Shown: piece by piece, positions 18,891-28,341 of the stretch
How positions within the stretch are numbered: the first letter of the stretch is position 1
Layout of the letters: each line of letters starts with the position of its first letter
Assembly: GCF_001445655.1 (NCBI RefSeq)
Contig: NZ_LNBE01000003.1
Location: 1 to 64,000 of the forward strand
From: Streptomyces roseifaciens
Lineage (GTDB): Bacteria; Actinomycetota; Actinomycetes; Streptomycetales; Streptomycetaceae
Length of the DNA stretch: 64,000 nucleotides
Reading direction: 5' to 3'
Notes under the pieces: model-generated
The model's input: only the letters and a program-made list of their open reading frames with translations
What the model was told of the DNA's origin: nothing
Databases searched by the model: none
Translations under genes and position numbers: made by a program

Positions 18891-20141
18891 ATGACCTCCG
18901 CCCCCACCCCCACGCCCCCCGCGACCCCTCCCAAGCCCACCTGGGACCCGCGGCAGCCCGTAGTGAGCCCGTTCCCCTGGCTGCGCCCGACGATCCGGAT
19001 ACGGCTGACCCTGCTGTACGGCGGGATGTTCCTGATGGCCGGCGTGCTGCTGCTGACGATCATCTACCTGCTGGCGGCCGACGCCCTCACCCAGGGCAAC
19101 CAGCTGCCGTTCCGGATCCTCAACGCCAACGTCGAGACCAGCGCCAGCTGCCGGAGCCTGCCCCAGGGCTCCGCGACCAACAGCGACACCTTCATGAACG
19201 GCCTGCGGCTGTGCATGGAGCACCAGCGCGCCATGGCCCTCGACGGCCTCCTCAAGCGCTCCCTGCTGGCCCTCCTGGGCCTGGCCGTGATCGCCTTCGC
19301 CTTCGGCTACGCCATGGCGGGCCGGGTCCTCTCGCCGCTGGGCAGGATGACGCGTACCGCCCGCCGGGTGGCCGCCACCGACCTCTCCCGCCGGATCGAA
19401 CTGGACGGGCCGGAGGACGAGTTGAAGGAGCTCTCGGACACCTTCGACGAGATGCTCGACCGGCTGGAGCGGGCCTTCACCGCGCAGCAGCGGTTCGTGG
19501 CCAACGCGTCGCACGAGCTGCGCACGCCGCTGGCGATCAACCGCACGCTGCTGGAGGTCACCCTCTCCGACCCCGGTGCGCCCCCGGAGCTCCAGCAGCT
19601 CGGCAAGACGCTGCTGGCCACGAACGAGCGCAGCGAGCAGCTGGTGGAGGGCCTGCTGCTGCTCGCGCGCAGCGACAACGAGATCGTCGACCGCAAGCCC
19701 GTGGACCTCGCCGAGGTGGCCTCCCGGGCGCTGGACCAGACGCGCTCGGAGGCCCAGGGCAAGGGCGTGGAGCTGCGCGGCACGCGGCAGCCCGCGGTCG
19801 TCCAGGGCAACGGCGTGCTGCTGGAGCGGATCGCGCTGAACCTGGTGCAGAACGCCGTGCGGTACAACACCCCGGACGGCTGGGTCGAGGTCACCACCGA
19901 GGCGCAGCCGGGCCAGGCGGTGCTGGTGGTGGAGAACACCGGGCCCGTGGTCCCGGCCTACGAGCTGGACAACATCTTCGAGCCGTTCCGCCGGCTCCGC
20001 ACGGAGCGCACGGGCAGCGACAAGGGCGTCGGCCTGGGGCTGTCGATCGTGCGCTCGGTGGCCCGCGCCCACGGCGGGCGGATCACCGCGGAGCCGCGCG
20101 AGGGAGGCGGGTTGATCATGAGAGTGGTCCTGCCCACCTGA
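18891..20141 (+). CDS. cutS: Sensor histidine kinase CutS
   Basis: A 416-aa membrane kinase partnered with CutR. Two transmembrane helices (~40-62 and ~120-142) bracket an extracellular sensor of about 55 residues with two cysteines (ETSASCRSL and GLRLCMEH). A HAMP domain follows (RVLSPLGRMTRTARRV), then the H-box NASHELRTPLAI, N-box LVQNAVRYN and G-boxes DKGVGLGLSIV. The paired cysteines are conserved in CutS and have been proposed to sense disulfide or secretion state. It forms an operon with cutR. Confidence 0.93.
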   Translation: MTSAPTPTPPATPPKPTWDPRQPVVSPFPWLRPTIRIRLTLLYGGMFLMAGVLLLTIIYLLAADALTQGNQLPFRILNANVETSASCRSLPQGSATNSDTFMNGLRLCMEHQRAMALDGLLKRSLLALLGLAVIAFAFGYAMAGRVLSPLGRMTRTARRVAATDLSRRIELDGPEDELKELSDTFDEMLDRLERAFTAQQRFVANASHELRTPLAINRTLLEVTLSDPGAPPELQQLGKTLLATNERSEQLVEGLLLLARSDNEIVDRKPVDLAEVASRALDQTRSEAQGKGVELRGTRQPAVVQGNGVLLERIALNLVQNAVRYNTPDGWVEVTTEAQPGQAVLVVENTGPVVPAYELDNIFEPFRRLRTERTGSDKGVGLGLSIVRSVARAHGGRITAEPREGGGLIMRVVLPT

Positions 20142-20539
20142 AAATTTCTGCGAGAATAGGGCGGCCGTAGGTTCGCTTTGGGCGGAATTTTCACGTTCCG
20201 ACCCTTGCTGTGAGTGTGTGTAATCGCTCACACAGGCAAACTTCCGGCCATCCACTCTCCGTGATCAGCGGGCGCGCCGGAACGCCGGAAAAATGGGGGT
20301 TTCCGCTGGTCCTGATCACGGGAAGTACACGTGATGGCGCATCCGCATGCGGCATTCGGACCGTGTACGGTCCGGTTCGCCATCCAACCCCATCACCTCT
20401 TCAGGTGTGCGGTTGGGTGTCGATTGAGTAACAGACCTTGATGTGAGGCAAAATCTCCGCCTCGGGTCGGGCACAAGTCCGGCCTCTCACGCGTTACGTG
20501 CGCTGGAGACACCGCAGACACCCAGAGGGGGAGAGCGAC
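20142..20539. promoter_or_regulatory. Intergenic region with an inverted repeat upstream of the DUF4193 gene
   Basis: 398 bp without a supported gene and clearly more AT-rich than the flanks. It contains TGTGAG-N12-CTCACA (about 20209-20232), which could be a dyad for a regulator, and an AT-rich segment near 20142-20195. The conserved DUF4193 gene starts at 20540 with AGAGGGGGA upstream, so a strong promoter probably lies here. Confidence 0.45.
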
Positions 20540-20836
20540 ATGGCAACGGACTACGACACCCCACGCAAGACCGACGACGACGTCGACTCGGACAGCCTTG
20601 AAGAGCTCAAGGCACGCCGGAACGACAAGTCGGCGTCGACCGTCGACGTGGACGACTTCGAGGCCGCGGAGGGCATGGAGCTGCCCGGCGCGGACCTCTC
20701 CAACGAGGAGCTGGCCGTCCGGGTCCTGCCCAAGCAGGCCGACGAGTTCACCTGCATGAGCTGCTTCCTCGTGCACCACCGCAGCCAGCTGGCGCGCGAG
20801 AAGAACGGCCAGCCGATCTGCCGCGACTGCGACTGA
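20540..20836 (+). CDS. DUF4193 family small zinc-ribbon-like protein
   Basis: A 98-aa acidic protein conserved across actinobacteria. The N-terminal half is Asp/Glu-rich. The C-terminal half carries TCMSCFLVHH and ICRDCD, a CxxC...CxxC pair likely to bind zinc. Function is unknown; its strong ribosome-binding site and long leader suggest abundant expression. It is followed 14 bp later by an uncharacterised gene. Confidence 0.88.
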   Translation: MATDYDTPRKTDDDVDSDSLEELKARRNDKSASTVDVDDFEAAEGMELPGADLSNEELAVRVLPKQADEFTCMSCFLVHHRSQLAREKNGQPICRDCD

Positions 20837-20850
20837 GGAACGGGTCTGCG

Positions 20851-21666
20851 ATGGCAGGCTCGACCCCGTTCCGGAAGCGGCGCTCCCGGCAGCCCGAGCT
20901 GACCACCGGGCCGGACCAGGAGGCCGCACGGCAGGGCGACGGCGTCCCTGCCCCTGGCGACACGGTCGGCACCCACGTCGAGCGAGGCCGCACGGCCTCG
21001 CTCGCCGCTGCTGTCGGCCGTGGCGCCACCAAGGGCGGCCGGGGAGCGCGGGCGGGCCTCTCCGCCCTCGTCGACCGGCTCATCGCGAACGCCCCGCGCA
21101 TCCCGGTGCGCGACCTCGCGACGCTGCGGGCCCAGTTCCCGGGCCTCGGCCCGGAGGAGCTCGCCGACAAGCTGGTGACGGGCGCGGTCAACGCCACGTC
21201 CACCGTGGGCGCCGGGGTCGGGGCCGCGGCGATGCTGCCGGTGCCGCCCGCGATGCCCGCCGAACTGGCCGCCGAGATCGCCGGCGTGGCCGCGGTGGAG
21301 CTCAAGCTGATCGCCGAGCTCCACGAGGTGTACGGCCTGCGGGCCCCCGGCACGCTGCGTCAGCGCTCCCTGGCCTATCTGGCCGCCTGGGCCGACGAGC
21401 GCGGGATCGACGTCACGTCCCCCACCACCGTCAACGCGGCCCTGGGGGGTCAGCTCCGGCGCGAGCTGCGCCAGCAGATCCTCAAGCGCACGTTCCGCAA
21501 TCTGCCCAACATCGCCCCGTTCATGATCGGTGCGACCGTGGGCGCGGTGATGAACCGCCGCGACACCAGAAGGCTCGCGGCCAAGGTCCGCATCGACCTG
21601 CGCGCCCGGCAGGTGCCGTGGGACGCGCTCCCGGAGGCCCCTGAAGGCCCCCCGCGGCTGCCCTGA
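20851..21666 (+). CDS. Conserved hypothetical protein, possibly membrane-associated
   Basis: 271 aa. After a basic, disordered N-terminus (FRKRRSRQPE) come hydrophobic helices around residues 110-150 (STVGAGVGAAAMLPVPPAMP and AELAAEIAGVAAVELKLIAEL) and 220-235 (NIAPFMIGATVGAVMNRRDTRR). The pattern of two glycine/alanine-rich helices and a final MNRRDTRRLA segment resembles EcsC-like proteins, but I would not assign it firmly. It is transcribed with the DUF4193 gene. Confidence 0.78.
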   Translation: MAGSTPFRKRRSRQPELTTGPDQEAARQGDGVPAPGDTVGTHVERGRTASLAAAVGRGATKGGRGARAGLSALVDRLIANAPRIPVRDLATLRAQFPGLGPEELADKLVTGAVNATSTVGAGVGAAAMLPVPPAMPAELAAEIAGVAAVELKLIAELHEVYGLRAPGTLRQRSLAYLAAWADERGIDVTSPTTVNAALGGQLRRELRQQILKRTFRNLPNIAPFMIGATVGAVMNRRDTRRLAAKVRIDLRARQVPWDALPEAPEGPPRLP

Positions 21667-21739
21667 GCCCCGTCGGCCCGCCCGGGCCCCGAGAGGGCCC
21701 GTCAGGGCGTCAGTACCGCCCGCCGGGGCGTCCGCGGCG

Positions 21740-22186
21740 TCAGGACGCCCGTACGGCCGCGAGCGCTTCGGCCAGCCGCTCGGGAGAGCGCGTGGAGAGA
21801 TAGACGTACGGAGTGGGGTCGGCCGGGTCCGTGATCTCGATCCGGACCGCGGTCGGCACGTAGCCGCGCAGCAGCATGAAGGCGCGGGTGTCCGCCTTGT
21901 GCGTGCGCCAGGCGCGGGCCTCCTCGGCGTCCAGCACCTGCGGCGTCCCCAGCGCCTCGACGGGGATGCGGGCGTCGCCCGCCACCAGCGCGCCGCTCAC
22001 CACGCGGATGCGCACGGACCCGTAGGAGCTGACGGCGACCGCCGCGAGGGCCCCGCCGCCCACCAGCCCGCCGAGCATGGGAACCGTCCCCAGGGGCAGC
22101 AGGATCAGCGCCATCGCGACCCCGGCCAGAACCGCGATGAACCACCAGGAACGGGGCGCGGTGAGACGTTCTTCGTAAGCCTGCAT
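21740..22186 (-). CDS. DUF3093 family membrane protein
   Basis: A 148-aa protein starting MQAYEERLTAPRSWW, with two adjacent transmembrane helices (~15-60: WFIAVLAGVAMALILLPLG, then GGLVGGGALAAVAVSSYGS). A soluble C-terminal domain contains WRTHKADTRAFMLLRGYV and VYLSTRSPERLAEAL. This matches the actinobacterial DUF3093 family, which has no known function and commonly lies next to the dut region, divergent from the thioesterase gene. Confidence 0.88.
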   Translation of the reverse strand: MQAYEERLTAPRSWWFIAVLAGVAMALILLPLGTVPMLGGLVGGGALAAVAVSSYGSVRIRVVSGALVAGDARIPVEALGTPQVLDAEEARAWRTHKADTRAFMLLRGYVPTAVRIEITDPADPTPYVYLSTRSPERLAEALAAVRAS

Positions 22187-22245
22187 GGGCCCAAGCTTGA
22201 CACGAGCAGGACCGGGCCCGGCCGTCGCGGGTAAGGTCAGCCCCT

Positions 22246-22830
22246 GTGAGTGGACGAACGACAGCGCTGACGCCGCCGCAGGGGGCCGTGCCCCCGGTGC
22301 GGCACCCCGACGCGCCCGCGCCCGGAGAGACCATCGGGTCGCACTACGAGTACTGCTTCGGCTGCGGCCCCGGCGTCCCGCACGGGCTGCACGTCGAGGT
22401 GCGGGCCGGCGAGGGCGTGGGCGTCTCCGCGGAGTTCCGGGTCAAGGAGGCGCACCAGGGCGCCCCGGGCCTCGCCCACGGCGGGGTGCTGGCGACGGCG
22501 CTGGACGAGACGCTGGGCTCGCTGGGCTGGATGCTGCGGGTGATCGCGGTGACCGGCCGGCTGGAGACCGACTTCCTGCTGCCCGTGCCCGTGGACACCG
22601 TGCTCCACCTGCGGGCCGAGGTGAAGGCCGTGCACGGCCGTAAGATCTACGCCGCGGCCACCGGCCGGATCGGCGGGCCCGAGGGCCCGCTCGCACTCCG
22701 CGCCGAGGCGGTGTTCGTCGAGGTCAAGGTCGACCACTTCATCGAGAACGGCCGTCCCGCAGAGATCCAGGCCACGCTGGCCAACCCCGACCAGGTGAAG
22801 GTCGCGCGAGCTTTCGAGGTGAACCCGTGA
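22246..22830 (+). CDS. PaaI/hotdog-fold thioesterase family protein
   Basis: 194 aa with one hotdog domain. The family signature HGGVLATALDETLGSLGW spans the central helix with its acidic residue, and FLLPVPVDTVLHLRAEVKAVHGRKIY forms the strands. Such proteins hydrolyse acyl-CoA thioesters; the substrate here is not known. GTG 22246 is the likely start. The stop overlaps the dut GTG (GTGA), suggesting translational coupling. Confidence 0.9.
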   Translation: MSGRTTALTPPQGAVPPVRHPDAPAPGETIGSHYEYCFGCGPGVPHGLHVEVRAGEGVGVSAEFRVKEAHQGAPGLAHGGVLATALDETLGSLGWMLRVIAVTGRLETDFLLPVPVDTVLHLRAEVKAVHGRKIYAAATGRIGGPEGPLALRAEAVFVEVKVDHFIENGRPAEIQATLANPDQVKVARAFEVNP

Positions 22831-23327
22831 CGCGTCAACCCTTGGACGTCCTCATCCGCCGTGTGGACCCCGAGGTGCCCCTCCCCTCCTACGGCCACCC
22901 CGGCGACGCCGGGTGCGACCTCGTGACCACCGAGGCCGCCGAGCTGGCCCCCGGGGAGCGCATGGTGCTGCCGACGGGAGTGTCCATCGCGCTGCCGGAC
23001 GGTTACGCCGCCTTCGTGCACCCGCGTTCGGGCCTCGCTGCCCGGTGCGGAGTCTCCATGGTGAATGCCCCGGGGACCATCGATGCCGGGTACCGTGGAG
23101 AGATCAAGGTGATTGTGGTCAATCTGGACCCGCGGGAGACCGTTCGGTTCGAGAGGTTCGACCGCATCGCCCAGTTGGTCGTCCAGCAGGTAGAGAAGGT
23201 CCGCTTCCACGAGGTGGCGGAGCTTCCGGGCTCGGCACGGGCCGAAGGGGGCTTCGGGTCCACCGGTGGCCACGCTGCCGTGGGGTATGGATTCGCTTCG
23301 GTCGCCAGCGACCGGGAAGGACAGTGA
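22827..23327 (+). CDS. dut: dUTP diphosphatase
   Basis: A 166-aa trimeric dUTPase that converts dUTP to dUMP and pyrophosphate, protecting DNA from uracil and feeding dTMP synthesis. All five motifs are visible: DAGCDL, PRSGLAARCG, GTIDAGYRGEIKV, RFDRIAQLVV and the C-terminal GSARAEGGFGSTGG. GTG 22827 overlaps the thioesterase stop. The DUF3710 gene begins 1 bp after its stop. Confidence 0.97.
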   Translation: MTRQPLDVLIRRVDPEVPLPSYGHPGDAGCDLVTTEAAELAPGERMVLPTGVSIALPDGYAAFVHPRSGLAARCGVSMVNAPGTIDAGYRGEIKVIVVNLDPRETVRFERFDRIAQLVVQQVEKVRFHEVAELPGSARAEGGFGSTGGHAAVGYGFASVASDREGQ

Positions 23328-23328
23328 C

Positions 23329-24111
23329 GTGTTCGGTCGTCGCCGCAAGCGCAGTGAGGGCGTAGTCGAGGACGAGGGTCATCTCGACGACGTGACCTCC
23401 GAGGAGTTGGCTGAGGACTCAGCGTCGGACGCGCAGGACTCCGCGGCCGAGAGCCGCGTCCGGCTGGAGCCGGAGCCCCGCCCCGACGGGCCGTGGGACC
23501 TCTCCGAGGTCCGTGACGCCACCGAGGGCCGGGTCGACCTGGGCGGTCTGTTCGTGCCCGGCGTCGAGGGCATGGAGCTGCGCGTGGAGGTCGCGGGTGA
23601 CGCGATCGTCGCCGCCACCGTGGTGCTGCGCGACAGCGCCGTGCAGCTGCAGGCCTTCGCCGCCCCCAAGCGCGAGGGCATCTGGGTCGAGGTCCGCGAG
23701 GAGATCGCCTCCGGCATCACCCAGCAGGGCGGCGTCGTGGACGAGGTCGAGGGACCGCTCGGCTGGGAGCTGCGGGCCCAGGTGCCGGTGGCGCTGCCGG
23801 ACGGCACGCAGGGCGTGCAGATGGTCCGCTTCATCGGGTGCGACGGGCCGCGCTGGTTCCTGCGCGGTGTGATCTCGGGCCAGGGCGCGGTGCAGCCGCA
23901 GACCGCCGGCCTGCTGGAGCAGATCTTCCGGGACACCGTCGTCGTCCGCGGCGAGTCCCCGATGGCCCCGCGCGACCCGATCGTGCTGAAGCTGCCGGAG
24001 GACGCCCAGATGGTCGCCGAGGGCCTGCAGCAGCAGGACGACGACCGCTCGCGCTTCGCGGGCGGCGTGGACCGCCTGGAGCGCGGTCCGGAGATCACCG
24101 AAGTGCGCTGA
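23329..24111 (+). CDS. DUF3710 family protein
   Basis: A 260-aa protein, start GTG (MFGRRRKRSEG after initiation). A basic start is followed by an acidic disordered stretch to ~60, then a beta-rich domain with VDLGGLFVPGVEGMELRVEV and CDGPRWFLRGVISGQGA. This is the DUF3710 family, found next to dut in many actinobacteria; the function is unknown. The operon ends in the strong terminator at 24169. Confidence 0.9.
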   Translation: MFGRRRKRSEGVVEDEGHLDDVTSEELAEDSASDAQDSAAESRVRLEPEPRPDGPWDLSEVRDATEGRVDLGGLFVPGVEGMELRVEVAGDAIVAATVVLRDSAVQLQAFAAPKREGIWVEVREEIASGITQQGGVVDEVEGPLGWELRAQVPVALPDGTQGVQMVRFIGCDGPRWFLRGVISGQGAVQPQTAGLLEQIFRDTVVVRGESPMAPRDPIVLKLPEDAQMVAEGLQQQDDDRSRFAGGVDRLERGPEITEVR

Positions 24112-24168
24112 CGGCAGCCTGCCGAAGACCGGTCCGCCGTCGTCCGACGGCGGCTGGATTACTGCGTT

Positions 24169-24216
24169 CCGCTGGGCCGCAACCCCGATCGGGGGTTGCG
24201 GCCCAGCGGCGTTTTT
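24169..24216 (+). terminator. Strong intrinsic terminator
   Basis: A perfect 18-bp stem (CCGCTGGGCCGCAACCCC and its complement), a 5-base loop and then TTTTT. It isolates the dut operon from kdp. Confidence 0.92.
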
Positions 24217-24359
24217 GCAGGTCAAAAAGGTGCCCGTATGGATTGCGTCAAGGGGGCGCTAATGGCCGTATAGAGCGCGTCAACGGAGCGTGCGAGGGCT
24301 CCCGGGGGCGGTTTCCTGTGATGGTCCGTTCATATCCGAACCCTCTCTAGGAGCACACG
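24217..24359 (+). promoter_or_regulatory. Probable kdp operon promoter region
   Basis: 143 bp between the terminator and the first small kdp-linked ORF, AT-richer than its surroundings (GCTAATGGCCGTATAGAG, TTCATATCCG). KdpE-dependent control is expected from the family, but I cannot identify the KdpE site with confidence. CTAGGAG serves as the ribosome-binding site. Confidence 0.55.
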
Positions 24360-24443
24360 ATGGCCGACGTGGCCTTCGTCGTCACCACGATCGCGGTCTT
24401 CGCGCTGGTGGCTCTCGTCGCCAAGGGGGTGACGAAGCTGTGA
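24360..24443 (+). CDS. 27-residue single-pass membrane peptide preceding kdpF
   Basis: The ORF starts [20 protein letters not shown] and ends in AKGVTKL: a single hydrophobic helix with a basic end, like KdpF in layout but distinct in sequence. CTAGGAG lies at good spacing and its TGA overlaps the kdpF GTG (GTGA). The overlap and the spacing support a translated small protein. It could be a second KdpF-like stabilising subunit of the potassium pump; that is inference. Confidence 0.7.
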   Translation: MADVAFVVTTIAVFALVALVAKGVTKL

Positions 24444-24529
24444 CCGCCGAGAACATCGTCGGCCTGGTCGTGGCCGTCGCCCTGCTGGGCTACCTGATCC
24501 TCGCCCTCGTCTTCCCGGAGAGGTTCTGA
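24440..24529 (+). CDS. kdpF: KdpF small subunit of the potassium-transporting ATPase
   Basis: A 29-aa single-helix protein ([10 protein letters not shown]..., ending [12 protein letters not shown]). The C-terminal ALVFPERF is the typical KdpF signature. KdpF stabilises the KdpABC complex in the membrane. The GTG start overlaps the preceding small ORF, and kdpA starts 8 bp after its stop. Confidence 0.92.
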   Translation: MTAENIVGLVVAVALLGYLILALVFPERF

Positions 24530-24537
24530 GTACAGAT

Positions 24538-26229
24538 ATGAGCCCCGTTCTCTCCGGAGTCCTCCAGCTCACCGCGCTCATCGCGGCGCTGGCGCTGGTC
24601 CACCGCCCGCTCGGTGACTACATGGCCCGCGTCTACAGCTCCGAGAAGCACCTGCGCGTGGAGAAGCTGCTCTACCGCACCATCGGCGCCGACCCGGACG
24701 CCCAGATGCGCTGGCCCGCGTACCTGCGCGGCGTGCTGGCCTTCTCGGTCGCCGGCGTCCTCTTCCTGTACCTGCTGCAGCGGATCCAGGGCATACTTCC
24801 CGACTCCCTGTCGCTGGGCTTCACCGCGATCAGCCCGGACCAGGCGTTCAACACCGCCGCCTCGTTCGTCGCCAACACCAACTGGCAGTCGTACTCGGGC
24901 GAGCAGGCCATGGGCCACGCCGTCCAGACGCTCGGCCTCGCCGTGCAGAACTTCGTCTCCGCGGCCGTCGGCATCGCCGTGGCCGTCGCGCTCGTCCGCG
25001 GTTTCGCGCGGTCGCGCACCGGCGAGCTCGGCAACTTCTGGGCCGACCTGGTGCGCGGCACCGTGCGCATCCTGCTCCCGATCTCCGTCGTCGGCGCGCT
25101 CGTCCTGGTCGCCTGCGGCGCCATCCAGAACTTCGCCGGCATCCACGAGATCGGGCAGCTCACGGGCGGCACCCAGCAGGTCAACGGCGGCGCCGTGGCC
25201 TCGCAGGAGGTCATCAAGGAGCTCGGCACCAACGGCGGCGGCTACTTCAACGCCAACTCCGCCCACCCGTTCGAGAACCCCGACGCCTTCTCCAACCTCT
25301 TCGAGATCTTCCTGATCCTGCTCATCCCGTTCTCGCTGACCCGCACCTTCGGCAAGCTCGTCGGCAACGTCAAGCAGGGCTACGCGATCCTCGCGGCCAT
25401 GGGCGTGATCTGGCTCGGCTTCACCGCGCTGATGATGTGGACCGAGTACGCGGGCCACGGCACCGCGCTGCAGGCCGCGGGCGGGGCGATGGAGGGCAAG
25501 GAGCAGCGCTTCGGCGTCGGCGCCTCCGCGATCTTCGCGACCACGACGACGCTCACCTCCACCGGTGCGGTGGACTCCTTCCACTCCTCCTTCACGGGCC
25601 TGGGCGGCGGCATCACGCTGCTGAGCATGATGCTCGGCGAGATCGCGCCGGGCGGCGTCGGCTCCGGCCTGTACGGCATGCTCGTCATGGCGATCATCGC
25701 GGTCTTCATCGCGGGCCTGATGGTCGGCCGCACGCCCGAGTACCTCGGGAAGAAGATCGGCACCCGCGAGATCAAGCTCGCCGCGTGCTACATCCTCATC
25801 ACCCCGACCCTGGTGCTCGGCTTCACCGCCCTGTCCATGGCGCTGTCCTCGCCGCCCGAGTCGATCCTGAACGTCAAGGGCAACTCGGTGGACGGCAGCG
25901 GTGCGCACGGCTTCTCCGAGGTCCTCTACGCGTTCACGTCGGGTGCCAACAACAACGGTTCGGCCTTCGCGGGCCTGAACGCCAACACGCCCTGGTACAA
26001 CACCACGATCGGCCTCGCCATGCTGCTCGGCCGCTTCCTGCCGATGATCTTCGTGCTGGCGCTGGCCGGCTCGCTCGCCGAGCAGACGCCCGTCCCCGAG
26101 ACCGCCGGCACCCTGCGCACCGAGAAGCCGCTCTTCGCGGGCCTGCTCGTCGGCGCGATCCTGATCATCACCGGCTTGACCTACTTCCCGGCCCTGGCCC
26201 TTGGCCCGATGGCGGAGGGACTTTCATGA
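24538..26229 (+). CDS. kdpA: Potassium-transporting ATPase subunit KdpA
   Basis: A 563-aa membrane channel-like subunit that selects and passes K+. The four pore-loop regions are recognisable: [49 protein letters not shown] and [13 protein letters not shown]. About ten transmembrane helices span the protein. Its length is normal. The stop overlaps the kdpB ATG (ATGA), so the subunits are coupled. Confidence 0.97.
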   Translation: MSPVLSGVLQLTALIAALALVHRPLGDYMARVYSSEKHLRVEKLLYRTIGADPDAQMRWPAYLRGVLAFSVAGVLFLYLLQRIQGILPDSLSLGFTAISPDQAFNTAASFVANTNWQSYSGEQAMGHAVQTLGLAVQNFVSAAVGIAVAVALVRGFARSRTGELGNFWADLVRGTVRILLPISVVGALVLVACGAIQNFAGIHEIGQLTGGTQQVNGGAVASQEVIKELGTNGGGYFNANSAHPFENPDAFSNLFEIFLILLIPFSLTRTFGKLVGNVKQGYAILAAMGVIWLGFTALMMWTEYAGHGTALQAAGGAMEGKEQRFGVGASAIFATTTTLTSTGAVDSFHSSFTGLGGGITLLSMMLGEIAPGGVGSGLYGMLVMAIIAVFIAGLMVGRTPEYLGKKIGTREIKLAACYILITPTLVLGFTALSMALSSPPESILNVKGNSVDGSGAHGFSEVLYAFTSGANNNGSAFAGLNANTPWYNTTIGLAMLLGRFLPMIFVLALAGSLAEQTPVPETAGTLRTEKPLFAGLLVGAILIITGLTYFPALALGPMAEGLS

Positions 26230-28334
26230 GCACGACCACCCCTGTCCGGCCCACGTCCGAGGAACCCCAGGACACCCCGTCCCACGGCTCCCAGGGGCCC
26301 GGCCGCGTCTCCGGCGGCCTCTTCGACCCCGCGCAGCTGATGAAGTCGCTGCCGGACGCGTTCCGCAAGCTCGACCCCCGGGTGATGGTCAAGTCCCCGG
26401 TGATGTTCGTGGTCCTGATCGGCTCGGTGGTCACCACCGGGCTGGCGGTCAAGGACCCGGGCGACTGGTTCGGCTGGGCGATCACCGTCTGGCTGTGGCT
26501 GACGGTCCTGTTCGCCAACCTGGCGGAGGCCGTGGCCGAAGGCCGGGGCAAGGCCCAGGCCGACACCCTGCGCAAGGCCAAGACCGACACGGTGGCCCGG
26601 CGGCTGAACGGCGGCACCGAGGAGTCGGTGCCCGGCACCGAGCTGCGCGTGGGCGACCTGGTCGTCTGCGAGGCCGGCGACGTCATCCCGGGCGACGGCG
26701 ACGTCGTCGAGGGCGTCGCGTCCGTCGACGAGTCGGCCATCACCGGCGAGTCGGCCCCGGTCATCCGCGAGTCCGGCGGCGACCGCTCGGCGGTCACCGG
26801 CGGCACCAAGGTCCTCTCCGACCGCATCGTCATCAAGATCACGACGAAGCCCGGCGAGACCTTCATCGACCGGATGATCAATCTGGTCGAGGGCGCGGCC
26901 CGGCAGAAGACGCCGAACGAGATCGCGCTGAACATCCTGCTCGCCTCGCTGACGATCGTCTTCCTGCTGGCCGTCATCACGCTCCAGCCGTTCGCGATCT
27001 ACGCGGGCGCCGAGCAGTCCATGATCATTCTGGCGGCCCTGCTGGTCTGCCTCATCCCGACGACCATCGGCGCGCTGCTGTCCGCAATCGGCATCGCGGG
27101 CATGGACCGGCTGGTGCAGCGCAACGTCCTGGCGATGTCCGGGCGCGCGGTGGAGGCCGCGGGCGACGTCTCGACGCTGCTGCTCGACAAGACCGGCACC
27201 ATCACCTACGGCAACCGCCGGGCGGCCGAGTTCGTGCCCGTCAAGGGCACCACGGCCGCCGAGGTCGCCGACGCCGCCCAGCTCTCCTCGCTCGCCGACG
27301 AGACGCCCGAGGGCCGCTCGATCGTCGTCCTCGCCAAGGAGAAGTACGGCCTGCGCGAGCGCCACGAGGGCGAGCTCACCGGCGCCGAGTGGGTGCCCTT
27401 CACGGCGCAGACCCGTATGTCGGGCGTCGACGTGGACGGCCGCAAGGTCCGCAAGGGCGCGACCGGTTCGGTCATCGCCTGGGTCGAGGAGCGCGGCGGC
27501 CGCGTCGCCGAGGACGCCCGCGAGCTCACCGACCGGATCTCCCAGGCGGGCGGCACGCCGCTGCTGGTGGCCCTCGAAGACGAGAAGGGCGCGCGCGTCC
27601 TGGGCGTCATCCACCTCAAGGACGTCGTCAAGGAGGGCATGCGGGAGCGGTTCGAGGAGCTGCGCCGCATGGGCATCAAGACCGTCATGATCACGGGTGA
27701 CAACCCGCTGACGGCCAAGGCCATCGCGGAGGAGGCCGGCGTCGACGACTTCCTCGCCGAGGCCACGCCCGAGGACAAGATGGCGCTCATCAAGCGCGAG
27801 CAGGCCGGCGGCAAGCTCGTGGCGATGACGGGCGACGGCACCAACGACGCCCCCGCGCTCGCGCAGGCGGACGTGGGCGTGGCCATGAACACCGGCACCT
27901 CGGCCGCCAAGGAGGCCGGGAACATGGTGGACCTGGACTCCGACCCCACCAAGCTCATCGAGATCGTGGAGATCGGCAAGCAGCTGCTCATCACGCGCGG
28001 CGCCCTGACGACCTTCTCGATCGCCAACGACGTCGCCAAGTACTTCGCCATCATCCCGGCGATGTTCGCGGTGGCCTACCCCGGCCTGGACAAGCTCAAC
28101 ATCATGAGCCTGACCTCCCCGGAGTCGGCCATCCTCTCCGCCGTCGTCTTCAACGCGCTGATCATCGTCGCGCTGGTGCCGCTGGCCCTCAAGGGCGTGC
28201 GCTACCGGCCGATGAGCGCCGACAGCATGCTGCGGCGCAACCTCGGAATCTACGGACTGGGCGGCCTGGTCGCCCCGTTCATCGGCATCAAGATCATCGA
28301 CATGCTCATCTCCCTCATCCCTGGCATCGGGTGA
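26226..28334 (+). CDS. kdpB: Potassium-transporting P-type ATPase subunit KdpB
   Basis: A 702-aa P-type ATPase that powers high-affinity K+ uptake. Motifs: TGES actuator loop ([10 protein letters not shown]), phosphorylated Asp in [12 protein letters not shown], hinge [14 protein letters not shown] and [15 protein letters not shown]. The regulatory serine of the TGES motif position is present as usual. About 25 extra Pro/Ser-rich residues precede the family core at the N-terminus. It is translationally coupled to kdpA. Confidence 0.97.
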   Translation: MSTTTPVRPTSEEPQDTPSHGSQGPGRVSGGLFDPAQLMKSLPDAFRKLDPRVMVKSPVMFVVLIGSVVTTGLAVKDPGDWFGWAITVWLWLTVLFANLAEAVAEGRGKAQADTLRKAKTDTVARRLNGGTEESVPGTELRVGDLVVCEAGDVIPGDGDVVEGVASVDESAITGESAPVIRESGGDRSAVTGGTKVLSDRIVIKITTKPGETFIDRMINLVEGAARQKTPNEIALNILLASLTIVFLLAVITLQPFAIYAGAEQSMIILAALLVCLIPTTIGALLSAIGIAGMDRLVQRNVLAMSGRAVEAAGDVSTLLLDKTGTITYGNRRAAEFVPVKGTTAAEVADAAQLSSLADETPEGRSIVVLAKEKYGLRERHEGELTGAEWVPFTAQTRMSGVDVDGRKVRKGATGSVIAWVEERGGRVAEDARELTDRISQAGGTPLLVALEDEKGARVLGVIHLKDVVKEGMRERFEELRRMGIKTVMITGDNPLTAKAIAEEAGVDDFLAEATPEDKMALIKREQAGGKLVAMTGDGTNDAPALAQADVGVAMNTGTSAAKEAGNMVDLDSDPTKLIEIVEIGKQLLITRGALTTFSIANDVAKYFAIIPAMFAVAYPGLDKLNIMSLTSPESAILSAVVFNALIIVALVPLALKGVRYRPMSADSMLRRNLGIYGLGGLVAPFIGIKIIDMLISLIPGIG

Positions 28335-28341
28335 CGTCACC

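Noticed and set aside
20209..20232. Firm CRP-type binding site in the region before the DUF4193 gene
   Set aside because: The 12-base spacing does not match the usual CRP dyad; kept just as a possible inverted repeat.
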